From assembly GCA_003133285.1 (NCBI GenBank), contig PKWR01000042.1:1-18111 (forward strand): a stretch of DNA of 18,111 nucleotides, given 5' to 3'. Below, piece after piece: positions 8,378 to 15,323 of this stretch (positions within the stretch are counted from its first letter, which is position 1; every line of letters starts with the position of its first letter). The translations under genes and the position numbers were made by a program. The notes below the pieces were generated by a model that had not been told where the DNA came from, made no database searches, and saw only the letters and a list, made by a program, of their open reading frames with translations. Source of the stretch: Coriobacteriia bacterium (lineage in GTDB: Bacteria; Actinomycetota; Coriobacteriia; Anaerosomatales; PALSA-660).

Positions 8378-8423
8378 AACGAGAGAGGGGCCGCCACCTT
8401 TCGGTGACGGCCCCTCTCTCGTT
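8378..8423. terminator. Bidirectional terminator between convergent genes
   Basis: The arms AACGAGAGAGGGGCCG (8378-8393) and CGGCCCCTCTCTCGTT (8408-8423) form 16 perfect pairs. A C-A mismatch, four more pairs and a TTTC loop cap the stem. The hairpin begins 10 bases after the YfhO-family stop and can serve the convergent gene ending at 8484 on the other strand. A smaller 6-bp hairpin (CGTCGC 8438-8443, GCGACG 8450-8455) lies between it and that gene and would be met first by leftward transcripts. Confidence 0.85.
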
Positions 8424-8483
8424 CTCGTGCAGGTACGCGTCGCTACCTCGCGACGAGCGCCTTGTAGGGGTGGTTGTGGTCAG

Positions 8484-9536
8484 CTAGTGAATGGGGCAGT
8501 TGGCATGGATGGTCTGGCTCCAGGCCACTGTCATCATGGCGTCGCGCCCGTGCTCGGCAACATGCTGCTTCATGTGGTGACGATGGTCCTTGAGCGTGAT
8601 CGTCCGCTTGTCGTGTCCGACCCTGAAGGTCTTGGTCAGGACGTGGCCGTTGGGCAGCGTGACGCTCGCGGTATAGGTGCCCTTCGCCAGGTTGGAGAAG
8701 GTGACGCGTCCGTGACCGTCGGTGATCGCGGTGACCGCGGTGCCCGTGAGGGTGTTGGTCAGCGTGACGGTCAGGCCGGCCGCACCATGACCGTGAGCGG
8801 CCATGACGTGGATCCGCGCCGTTGCGGTCCCGGTCGTGTCGCGCGTGTGGTGCGCGGACGGGTCCGGGGTGGCCGTGGTGCCGGGGGTCGGGAGGGCCGC
8901 GGTGACGTCGAACGTCACGGTCTTCTGCACCTCAGCGTTGCCGGCCGCGTCGACCGACCAGAAGGCCAGCGTGTGCGTGCCGACGGTGTTCGCCATGACG
9001 GCGGTGCCGGAGACCTGCGCGGCACCATCGAGAACGAAGTGGGTCGAGGCCACGCCTGAGCCGCCGGCGTTGTCGGTGGCGGTCAGGTGGATCATGGCCG
9101 TGCCGGCGTAGGTGGCGGTGGCGTCAGAGGTGGTGACCGGGGCCACCGTGTCGGTGGTCGTGGGCGTCGGAGTCGACGCGACCGGGTTGATGCTCTTCGT
9201 GCCCCAGCCGTCGGTGTTGGTCGGGCCGGCTACGGCCTGCAGAACATAGGTCTTGCCGACGGGGACCGTGATCGAGCCGGTCGCGCCGGTGACCTGGTCG
9301 ATCTTCGTCGCTCCGTCGAAGACGGCGACGACGGTCGCGCCCGGTGCATCCACGCGGTAGGTGGCGGCGGTCCCGTTGTTCGCGGTCTCGGTGGCGGCGA
9401 CTACGAGCGTCTTGCCGGAATGGCAGACGGCGCAGTCAGTCGTCTTCGTGGGGAGCGCGGACGCGCTCGACGCGAAAGCGGCTACAAGGCCTGCTGTCGC
9501 GAGCGCAAGGGCTCCCAGCATCATTCGCTTCTTCAC
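8484..9536 (-). CDS. Secreted mono-CxxCH (c-type haem motif) protein with Ig-like modules
   Basis: I do not recognise the whole 350-residue protein, but its parts are clear. A signal peptide covers 1-27 (VKKRMM, hydrophobic core, then ASA before L28). Immediately after it comes one CxxCH haem-attachment motif, C35-AVC-H39 in TTDCAVCHSG, followed by a small beta-rich region to about 120. After a PTPTTTDT linker comes an Ig-like module (about 129-214) of the bacterial surface type, with APVTTSD, LTATDNAGGSGV and FWSVDAAGNAE. A Thr/Pro linker leads to a Cna-B/carboxypeptidase-regulatory-like module (about 238-316: TVTLTNTLTGTAVTAITDGHGRVTFSNL). The tail (317-350) is His-rich and ends CPIH. There is no LPxTG and no C-terminal TM. 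The start is a GTG at 9536, chosen for GGAGGTT 6 bases upstream and because it exposes the signal peptide; the open frame extends further upstream without a good SD. A surface redox role is inferred. Confidence 0.75.
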   Translation of the reverse strand: MKKRMMLGALALATAGLVAAFASSASALPTKTTDCAVCHSGKTLVVAATETANNGTAATYRVDAPGATVVAVFDGATKIDQVTGATGSITVPVGKTYVLQAVAGPTNTDGWGTKSINPVASTPTPTTTDTVAPVTTSDATATYAGTAMIHLTATDNAGGSGVASTHFVLDGAAQVSGTAVMANTVGTHTLAFWSVDAAGNAEVQKTVTFDVTAALPTPGTTATPDPSAHHTRDTTGTATARIHVMAAHGHGAAGLTVTLTNTLTGTAVTAITDGHGRVTFSNLAKGTYTASVTLPNGHVLTKTFRVGHDKRTITLKDHRHHMKQHVAEHGRDAMMTVAWSQTIHANCPIH

Positions 9537-9540
9537 ATGC

Positions 9541-9547
9541 AACCTCC
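9541..9547 (-). promoter_or_regulatory. Shine-Dalgarno deciding the GTG start at 9536
   Basis: GGAGGTT on the minus strand lies 6 bases before GTG. An overlapping ATG (GCATGTG) would read straight into TGA, and the next in-frame ATGs at codons 5 and 6 are too far from this SD. GTG is therefore the best start. Confidence 0.75.
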
Positions 9548-9617
9548 GTGGTCGGTGGGGCGGCCCTCGGCATGCGGTCGCCCGCTGACTTCGTGCCCTG
9601 CCATCCTCGCCGAGCGC

Positions 9618-9646
9618 GGTGAGCATGCGGTGAGACTCAGGTGAGA
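9618..9646. repeat. Three direct repeats spaced exactly 11 bp; candidate response-regulator operator
   Basis: GGTGAG occurs at 9618-9623, 9629-9634 and 9640-9645, each start 11 bp after the last. On the minus strand the units read TCTCACC, TCTCACC, GCTCACC, and the intervening bases differ. Tandem units about one helical turn apart are the hallmark of PhoB/PhoP/OmpR-type binding sites; the Streptomyces PhoP unit is GTTCACC, which these match at the last five positions. They lie about 82-110 bp upstream of the haem-motif gene start, a plausible activator position, and about 115 bp upstream of the hom -10. Confidence 0.5.
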
Positions 9647-9760
9647 GCTCCCTTATGCGATCGCGGCGGTGCGGACCGGGGGAGCGCGATGGGGCAGCGG
9701 CCGTGCCTTGGCGCGTGCCCGCGCGGGCGGGCCGATGCGCGGGCGCGTGGGGGCGTGGGG

Positions 9761-9766
9761 TATACT
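9761..9766 (+). promoter_or_regulatory. Candidate -10 box of the hom operon
   Basis: TATACT sits in GGGTATACTC, the same ten bases found before the dehydrogenase at 561-570. No recognisable -35 is present. It would give a leader of about 95 nt before the hom ATG at 9866. The leader contains a 6-bp hairpin with a GTTC loop (9777-9792) and a second 6-bp hairpin (CGCCGG 9827-9832 with CCGGCG 9841-9846) just before the SD at 9853-9858. I found no threonine- or isoleucine-rich leader peptide. Confidence 0.45.
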
Positions 9767-9865
9767 CACCAGTGCTCGCGGCGTTCGCCGCGCCGCGTCT
9801 CCTTGCTCATACAAACCCTGTGACGACGCCGGATGAAGCCCCGGCGCACCCGAAGGGATGGCAGC

Positions 9866-11155
9866 ATGCGCACCATCGGCGTTGGCCTCGTGGGACTAGG
9901 TACCGTCGGTTCCGGCGTGGTCGAGATCCTTCGCGCGCACCGTGAGGACTTCTCGCGACGGGCGGGCGTCGACATCGAGCTCGTGAAGGTCGCGGACCGC
10001 GATGCGTCCCGCGCGACCGCATTGGGCCTGCCGGGGGAGATGTTCACGACGGACGCCGCGGAGGTCATCGCGGACGATCGCGTGGACATCGTCATCGAGC
10101 TGATCGGCGGCACGAACGCTGCGAAGGTCGTCGTGCTCTCCGCACTTCACGCGGGCAAGTCGGTCGTCACCGCGAACAAGGCGCTCATGGCCAGCAACGG
10201 CCAGGAGGTCATGGACGCCGCGTCGAAGGCCGGCGTCGACATCATGTTCGAGGCGTCGGTCGGCGGGGGCATCCCCATCATCGGACCGCTGAAGCACTCG
10301 CTCGTCAGCAACGAGATCGTCTCGGTGATGGGTATCGTGAACGGCACCACCAACTACATGCTGACCCGCATGGCCGACGACGGGCTCGACTACGACAGCG
10401 CGCTCGCGGAGGCGCAGGCCAAGGGCTTCGCCGAGGCCGACCCGACGGCCGACGTCGACGGGCACGACGCGGCGGCCAAGATAGCGATCCTCGCATCCAT
10501 AGCCTTCAACTCGAGGGTCACAGTCGATCGCGTGCCGGTCGAAGGCATCCGCGGCATCACTCCCATCGACATCGCGTACGCCGCGGAGATGGGCTACGCG
10601 ATCAAGCTGATGGCGATCGCGCGCCGCGAGGCCGACGGCATCGACATCCGCGTGCACCCGACGATGATCCCGGTGAGCCATCCGCTCGCCAAGGTCAGCG
10701 GCGTCTACAACGCCATCTACGTCACCGGCGACGCCGTGGGCGAGACCATGTTCTTCGGCGAGGGTGCGGGGTCGCTCCCGGCCGCCTCGGCGGTCGTCGG
10801 AGACGTCATCGAGGTGGCTCGCCACCTCCGCTCCGGCTGCCTCAACCTGGTCGGGTGCACCTGCAACGAGCACCTCGCCGTGCGCGACATCTCGCACCTG
10901 GAGACCGGCTACTTCATCCGCTTCGCGGTGGCCGACCGGCCCGGCGTGCTCGCGGCCGTGGCCTCGAGGTTCGGCGACCATGGCGTCTCGATCGCCTCGG
11001 TCATCCAGAAGCGCGTGTGCGAGTCGGGAGACGCGGAGATCGTCTACGTGACCCACCGTGCCGCAGAAGGCGCCGTGCGCGCGGCGCTCGACGACATCCA
11101 GGGCCTCGACGTCGTCACCGAGGTCGCCGCCGTGATCCGCGTCGAGGACCTGTAG
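9866..11155 (+). CDS. hom: Homoserine dehydrogenase with C-terminal ACT domain
   Basis: This enzyme reduces aspartate semialdehyde to homoserine, the branch to threonine and methionine. The 429-residue product is the usual single-function, ACT-regulated form. The Rossmann motif GLVGLGTVGSG is at 7-17, followed by VTANKALMA, NGTTNY at 159-164 and the signature DPTADVDGHDAAAK at 192-205, with K205 the catalytic lysine. The ACT domain starts at about Y349 (FAVADRPGVLAAVASRFGDHGVSIASV) and suggests allosteric feedback by threonine, as in relatives. The ATG at 9866 is preferred over one 33 bases upstream. AAGGGA at 9853-9858 is well spaced for it, the upstream ATG has no SD, and the protein then starts directly on the Rossmann strand (MRTIGVGLVG). 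It heads the long rightward gene run. Confidence 0.96.
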   Translation: MRTIGVGLVGLGTVGSGVVEILRAHREDFSRRAGVDIELVKVADRDASRATALGLPGEMFTTDAAEVIADDRVDIVIELIGGTNAAKVVVLSALHAGKSVVTANKALMASNGQEVMDAASKAGVDIMFEASVGGGIPIIGPLKHSLVSNEIVSVMGIVNGTTNYMLTRMADDGLDYDSALAEAQAKGFAEADPTADVDGHDAAAKIAILASIAFNSRVTVDRVPVEGIRGITPIDIAYAAEMGYAIKLMAIARREADGIDIRVHPTMIPVSHPLAKVSGVYNAIYVTGDAVGETMFFGEGAGSLPAASAVVGDVIEVARHLRSGCLNLVGCTCNEHLAVRDISHLETGYFIRFAVADRPGVLAAVASRFGDHGVSIASVIQKRVCESGDAEIVYVTHRAAEGAVRAALDDIQGLDVVTEVAAVIRVEDL

Positions 11156-11163
11156 GCGTCGAG

Positions 11164-12093
11164 GTGCCCCCCGTCACCGTCAGAGTCCCGGCATCCACCG
11201 CGAACCTCGGGTCGGGCTACGACGCGTTCGGGCTCGCCTTGTCGCGGTTCAACCGGGTCACCGCCGCTCTCGCGGAGCCGGGCGTCTGGGAGATCTCGGT
11301 CTCCGGAGAAGGCGAGAAGCACCAGCCGGCCGGCCGCGACAATCTCGTCGTCGTCGCGATGCGCCGGCTCTTCGACGCGGTCGGCGACATTCGAGGCGCA
11401 TCCGTCTCGTGCGACAACGCGATCCCCTTCGGTCGGGGACTCGGTTCGAGTTCGGCCGCGATCGTCGGCGGACTGGTCGTCGCCAACGAACTGACGGGCG
11501 CCGCGCTGCCGGCCGCGGAGCTGTTCCGATTGGCGGCGGACCTCGAGGGACATCCCGACAACGTCGCCGCCGCGCTCTTCGGCGGGTTCACCATCTGTTG
11601 GACGGAGGACGGCACGCCGCGGACCACGCACATCGACCCGCCGGGCGGGTTGGCGGCAGTGATCGTCGTGAGCGAGCAGCGGCTCTCGACCCGCCGGGCC
11701 CGTGCGCTGCTCCCCGCGAGCGTGCCGCACGCCGACGCCGCGTTCGACGCCGGCCGCGCGGGTCTGCTCGCCGCGGGTCTGGCTCTCGGGCGGGCCGACC
11801 TGATCGGGCCCGGCATGAGCGACCGACTGCACGAGCCCTATCGGGCGGCGGCCGTCACGGACCTCGAAGAGGTGCGACGCGCCCTGCTCGAAGCGGGAGC
11901 GGACGGGGCCGCGCTCTCCGGCGCGGGCCCCACGGTCATCGGACTGGTCTCGGGTGTCGACGACGCGGGAGCGCTCGAGCGCGCCCGAGAGGTGGCGCAG
12001 CGCGCGTCAGGCCCGCTCGCGCGCTGCGCCGGGCGCAGGACGCCCGAGGTGATCGCTGTCGACCGTGATGGCGCCGTCGCCGTCGCCGACTGA
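11164..12093 (+). CDS. thrB: Homoserine kinase (GHMP family)
   Basis: This kinase phosphorylates homoserine to O-phosphohomoserine, the threonine synthase substrate. The 309-residue protein has the GHMP order: PASTANLGSGYDAFGLAL near the N-terminus, the ATP-binding GLGSSSA at 92-98 within PFGRGLGSSSAAIVGG, the EGHPDNVAAALFGG block and SGAGPT at 252-257. The start is a GTG at 11164, 8 bases after the hom stop. The open frame continues upstream through the end of hom out of frame and is not coding. The SD is poor (TAGGCG at 7 bases), so translation is probably coupled to hom. thrC, which sits between hom and thrB in mycobacteria, is absent here. Confidence 0.95.
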   Translation: MPPVTVRVPASTANLGSGYDAFGLALSRFNRVTAALAEPGVWEISVSGEGEKHQPAGRDNLVVVAMRRLFDAVGDIRGASVSCDNAIPFGRGLGSSSAAIVGGLVVANELTGAALPAAELFRLAADLEGHPDNVAAALFGGFTICWTEDGTPRTTHIDPPGGLAAVIVVSEQRLSTRRARALLPASVPHADAAFDAGRAGLLAAGLALGRADLIGPGMSDRLHEPYRAAAVTDLEEVRRALLEAGADGAALSGAGPTVIGLVSGVDDAGALERAREVAQRASGPLARCAGRRTPEVIAVDRDGAVAVAD

Positions 12094-12119
12094 TCCGCCG
12101 CGAACGGAAGGCACTGACG

Positions 12120-13154
12120 ATGGACACCCAGCCCCTGAACGGCCCGGCTCCTTCGATGGACGCTCCCCCCGCTGCGCAGCCTGCGTGGCAGGCCCCGCAG
12201 CCGCCCGCATGGCAGCCTCCCGTGCCGCCGCAGCGCTGCTCGCGCGCGGGCCTGTGGTGGACGCTCGGCATCGTCGGCGGGGTCTTCCTCCTGCTGGGGT
12301 GCTGCGCGATCGCGGCCGTGTCCTCCTTCGTCGGGGGAGGATCGAAGATCGTAGGCGGCGACTCCGTCGCCGTGATCTATATCAGCGGAGAGATATCGGG
12401 CGTCTCGGCCGGAGGGCTGACGGCAGGGAACGTCACGCCGGAGGTCGTCATCTCGCAGCTCAAGCAGGCCGAGGAGGACGACGCCGTCAAGGCGATCATC
12501 ATCCGCATCGACTCGCCCGGCGGCACCGCGTCGGCATCCGAGGAGATCGCGGTCGAGGTCGCGCGCTGCACGAAGCCCACGATCGCGAGCATCGGCGACG
12601 TGGGCGCCTCGGGCGCCTACATGATCGCCTCGCAGTGCGACGAGATCATGTCCACCAACTCCTCGGCCGTCGGGTCGATCGGCGTGATCATGGAGATCGG
12701 CGACTACTCGGGGCTCGCGAAGAAGCTGGGCGTGAAGTTCATCGCCATCCACGAGGGGGAGTTCAAGGACGCCGGCTCGCCGTGGCGCGGGCTGACGACC
12801 ACCGAGACGGCCATGCTGCAGGCCGACGTTCGGCTCACCTACGACAACTTCATCGCGATCGTCGCCAAGGGCCGCAAGATGTCCGATGCCGACGTGCGCA
12901 AGCTGGCCACCGGCTGGGCCTGGCCGGGGATCAAGGCCAAGGAGCTCGGGCTCGTCGACACGATCGGCAACTATACGGATGCCGTGAACCGCGCCGGCAA
13001 GCTGGGGAATATCGTGGGTGAGCCCAACGTCGTCACCTACACCGACGAGTCGCTGGGCACGCTGCTCCAGCAGCTCACCGGTCTCGTGGACCGCCTCGGC
13101 GCCGTCGGCGCCGCAGGGCCCGCCCTGACGCCGTCGACCCCCACGATCCGCTAG
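12120..13154 (+). CDS. sppA: Signal peptide peptidase SppA, short (S49) type
   Basis: SppA is a membrane-bound serine-lysine protease that degrades leftover signal peptides and small hydrophobic proteins. The 344-residue product is a single-domain, Bacillus-like SppA. It has a Pro/Gln/Ala-rich cytoplasmic N-terminus (1-40), a TM at about 45-70 and an extracytoplasmic S49 domain from about 80. The motif RIDSPGGTASASEEI is followed by the nucleophile S164 in GDVGASGAYMIAS. The general base is K216 in HEGEFKDAGSPWRGLT; the 52-residue spacing equals that between Ser147 and Lys199 of the Bacillus enzyme. GGAAGG at 12106-12111 is 8 bases before the ATG. It starts 26 bases after thrB and ends 25 bases before the phosphoesterase. 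The proline-rich tail is longer than usual and may bind a partner. Confidence 0.93.
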   Translation: MDTQPLNGPAPSMDAPPAAQPAWQAPQPPAWQPPVPPQRCSRAGLWWTLGIVGGVFLLLGCCAIAAVSSFVGGGSKIVGGDSVAVIYISGEISGVSAGGLTAGNVTPEVVISQLKQAEEDDAVKAIIIRIDSPGGTASASEEIAVEVARCTKPTIASIGDVGASGAYMIASQCDEIMSTNSSAVGSIGVIMEIGDYSGLAKKLGVKFIAIHEGEFKDAGSPWRGLTTTETAMLQADVRLTYDNFIAIVAKGRKMSDADVRKLATGWAWPGIKAKELGLVDTIGNYTDAVNRAGKLGNIVGEPNVVTYTDESLGTLLQQLTGLVDRLGAVGAAGPALTPSTPTIR

Positions 13155-13179
13155 CGACCCATCCTCAAGGAGGCGCGCC

Positions 13180-13980
13180 GTGTCCGCCGACAAGCCCGTC
13201 GTCATCGCGCAGATATCCGACCTGCACTGCGGGTCGATGTACTTCCGGTCCGCGCTGGCCGAGGAGATGCTCGCGGAGGTCAACGGCCTGGACCCGGACA
13301 TCGTCGTGGTCACGGGCGATCTGACCGACATGGGCCTTCGCGACGAGTACGACCAGGCGCGCGCGCTGCTCGATCGCATCGAGTGCGACCGCATGTTGAT
13401 CGTGCCGGGCAACCACGACGCGCGCAACGTCGGCGAGGTGCACTTCGAGGCGCTCTTCGGCTCTCGCAGCCCCGAGATCCGGATCGACGGCGTCCACCTG
13501 ATCGGACTCGACTCGTCCGAGCCGGACCTCGACAGCGGCCGAGTGGGCCGCGAGAAGTACCGCTGGCTCGAGGAACGGTTCGGCGAGCCCTCCGAGTTCA
13601 AGATCGTCGCCATCCATCACCACCTCGTGCCGGTGCCGGGCACCGGTCGCGAGCGCAACATCGTGGCCGACGCCGGCGACCTGCTGCGCGTGCTGACCGA
13701 GAGCGGTGTGGACCTGGTGCTGTGCGGCCACAAGCACGTGCCCAACGTCTGGCGTCTCGAGGACCTGTTCATCGTCAACGCTGGGACGACCACCTCCGTG
13801 CGGGTCCGCGGACGTGAGGAGCCCGGCTACAACGTCCTCGAGGTGTTCTCCGACCGCGTGCGCGTCATCCGGCGGCATACGGGCGGCGCGCAGCAGGTCG
13901 TGGCCGACTTCCGCAAGGCGCACCAGCACGAGTGCCGCTGGCGTCCTCAGATCGATTTTGACGGCGAGGGCCTGGCATGA
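13180..13980 (+). CDS. Calcineurin-like metallophosphoesterase (CpdA-like), coupled to cDPG genes
   Basis: This 266-residue protein has the complete dinuclear-metal phosphoesterase signature: D14-x-H16 in QISDLHCGS, D47 in VVTGDLTD, N78-H79-D80 in VPGNHDA, the HHH at 146-148 and G183-H-K-H186 in LCGHKHVPN. The order and spacing match class III cyclic-nucleotide phosphodiesterases such as CpdA/Rv0805, but substrate cannot be read from motifs alone. The GTG start at 13180 has AAGGAGG at 13167-13173, 6 bases away. Its stop overlaps the cDPG synthetase start as ATGA, so the two are almost certainly co-translated. That coupling leads me to suggest, as inference only, that the substrate could be cyclic 2,3-diphosphoglycerate or a related phosphoester rather than cAMP. 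Confidence 0.9.
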   Translation: MSADKPVVIAQISDLHCGSMYFRSALAEEMLAEVNGLDPDIVVVTGDLTDMGLRDEYDQARALLDRIECDRMLIVPGNHDARNVGEVHFEALFGSRSPEIRIDGVHLIGLDSSEPDLDSGRVGREKYRWLEERFGEPSEFKIVAIHHHLVPVPGTGRERNIVADAGDLLRVLTESGVDLVLCGHKHVPNVWRLEDLFIVNAGTTTSVRVRGREEPGYNVLEVFSDRVRVIRRHTGGAQQVVADFRKAHQHECRWRPQIDFDGEGLA

Positions 13981-15323
13981 GCCGTGCCCTCGTGCTCATC
14001 GACGGCGAGCACTATCCGCCGGTCGTACGCGCGGCGCTCGAGGACCTGGGCGTGGCGCATCACGTCGTCGCGGCGGTGTTCGCCGGCGGGACCGAGAAGG
14101 TCGACGCCGTCGTCGATGCAGGGACCTACGGCGTGCCGGTCGTCCGGCGTGCCGACCCGGTCACCGCGCTCGCGGACGCCATCGACGTCTACGCACCCGA
14201 CGTGGTGATCGATCTGTCGGACGAGCCCGTCGTCTCGAGCGCGGACCGCTTCCGTCTCGCCAGCGTCGCCTTGGGCCGCGGGGTCGCCTACCAAGGCGCC
14301 GACTTCCGGTTCGAACCGCCCGCTGCGGGAGTGATGACGCGCACGCCCACCCTGGCGGTGGTCGGCACCGGGAAGCGCGTTGGCAAGACCGCCGTCTCGG
14401 CGCACATCGCGCGCCTGCTCGCGGCCGTCGGGATCACTCCCGTCGTCCTCGCCATGGGCCGCGGAGGCCCCGAGACGCCGGAGCTCCTGCGCGGCGACGA
14501 GCTCCGCCTCACGACCGAGGACCTCATCGGTTTCGCGCGGCAGGGGAGGCATGCCAGCTCGGACAACTACGAGGACGCGGTGATGAGCCGCGTGATGACC
14601 GTCGGCTGCCGCCGGTGCGGGGGCGGGATGGCGGGGCGGACCTCGTTCAGCAACGTGCCGGAGGGCGCCCGTCTGGCCGACGGCCTCGGTGCGGCGATCC
14701 TGATGGTCGAAGGCTCGGGGGCGGCGACGCCACCCGTGCACGCAGACGCTTCACTTCTCGTCATCGGTGCGTCGCAGGGGACGGGCTACGTGACCGACTA
14801 CTTCGGCCCGCTGCGCCTCGACGCCGCGGACGCGGTGGTCATCGCGGGCGCCGAGCCTGCGCTCGTCGCGCCCGAGCGCACGGCGGCGCTGGTCGCCGCG
14901 GTGCGACGCCATCGTCCCGACGTCGCGGTGAGCACGATCACGTTCCGTCCTCGTCCGCTCGAGCCGATCGAGGGGCGCAGGGTCTTCTTCGCCACCACCG
15001 CGCCCCACCAGCTCGTGCCGGTGCTCGCCGCCCATCTCGAGGAGCGCTACGGGTGTGCGGTCGTCGCGTCGAGCCCCCACCTGTCCGACCGCGCGCGGCT
15101 GCGCGAGGACCTCGAGGCCGCCGCCGGCTCCTTCGATCTGCTCGTGACCGAACTCAAGGCCGCGGCGATCGACGTCGTCGCGATGACGGGGGAGGAGTAC
15201 GGCGTCCCGACCGTGCTCGCCGACAACGTCCCGCTGCGCGTCGGCGGCGACGACCTGGACTCGACCGCTCTCTCCCTGGCGCGCCTCGCGCAGGCGCGCG
15301 CCGCAGAAAGGCTTGGACGATGA
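13977..15323 (+). CDS. cpgS: Cyclic 2,3-diphosphoglycerate synthetase (COG2403-type P-loop protein)
   Basis: In methanogens this enzyme uses ATP to close 2,3-diphosphoglycerate into the cyclic anhydride cDPG. The 448-residue protein is close to the roughly 460 residues of the archaeal enzyme. The N-terminal 115 residues form an alpha/beta domain (RALVLIDGEHYPPVVRAAL, DVVIDLSDEPVV). A P-loop domain follows with GTGKRVGKT at 130-138 and an unusual Cys pair, C211-RR-C214, in GCRRCGGGMAG. The block ILMVEGSGAATPPV is typical of the family. The C-terminal part (about 330-440) ends VGGDDLDSTALSLARLAQ. The gene overlaps its neighbours by ATGA on both sides, with the phosphoesterase before and 2-phosphoglycerate kinase after. 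That partnership is the strongest argument for the function, since uncharacterised bacterial COG2403 members are often only called predicted GTPases. Confidence 0.8.
   Translation: MSRALVLIDGEHYPPVVRAALEDLGVAHHVVAAVFAGGTEKVDAVVDAGTYGVPVVRRADPVTALADAIDVYAPDVVIDLSDEPVVSSADRFRLASVALGRGVAYQGADFRFEPPAAGVMTRTPTLAVVGTGKRVGKTAVSAHIARLLAAVGITPVVLAMGRGGPETPELLRGDELRLTTEDLIGFARQGRHASSDNYEDAVMSRVMTVGCRRCGGGMAGRTSFSNVPEGARLADGLGAAILMVEGSGAATPPVHADASLLVIGASQGTGYVTDYFGPLRLDAADAVVIAGAEPALVAPERTAALVAAVRRHRPDVAVSTITFRPRPLEPIEGRRVFFATTAPHQLVPVLAAHLEERYGCAVVASSPHLSDRARLREDLEAAAGSFDLLVTELKAAAIDVVAMTGEEYGVPTVLADNVPLRVGGDDLDSTALSLARLAQARAAERLGR

Larger units (their letters stand above)
9537..9865. other. Divergent intergenic region with no gene
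   Basis: These 329 bases separate the leftward haem-motif gene from hom. They hold the leftward SD (GGAGGTT on the minus strand, 9541-9547), the 11-bp-spaced GGTGAG repeats at 9618-9646, a very GC-rich stretch with a 12-bp palindrome GCCCGCGCGGGC at 9717-9728, the hom -10 box at 9761-9766 and a structured hom leader. Short open frames crossing it have no SD and no protein-like composition. I see no RNA gene or known riboswitch. Confidence 0.6.

Noticed and set aside
6607..8397. 596-residue antisense frame under the YfhO-type gene
   Set aside because: Low-complexity Arg/Glu/Val/His composition typical of shadows; the sense strand encodes clear TM helices.
9717..9728. 12-bp palindrome GCCCGCGCGGGC
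   Set aside because: Lies in an almost pure G/C tract where such palindromes arise easily; no repeat of it elsewhere in the window.
9833..9865. Upstream ATG for hom adding 11 basic residues
   Set aside because: It has no SD and lies in the loop of a leader hairpin; the ATG at 9866 has AAGGGA and starts directly at the Rossmann strand.
9537..9865. SAM riboswitch or threonine attenuator upstream of hom
   Set aside because: No SAM-I core sequence, no Thr/Ile-rich leader peptide and no T-tract terminator in the leader.
12291..12305. Lipobox-like LLGC in SppA (residues 58-61)
   Set aside because: It is preceded by about 44 hydrophilic, proline-rich residues rather than a short basic n-region, and SppA is an integral membrane protein; the cysteines are more likely part of the TM helix.
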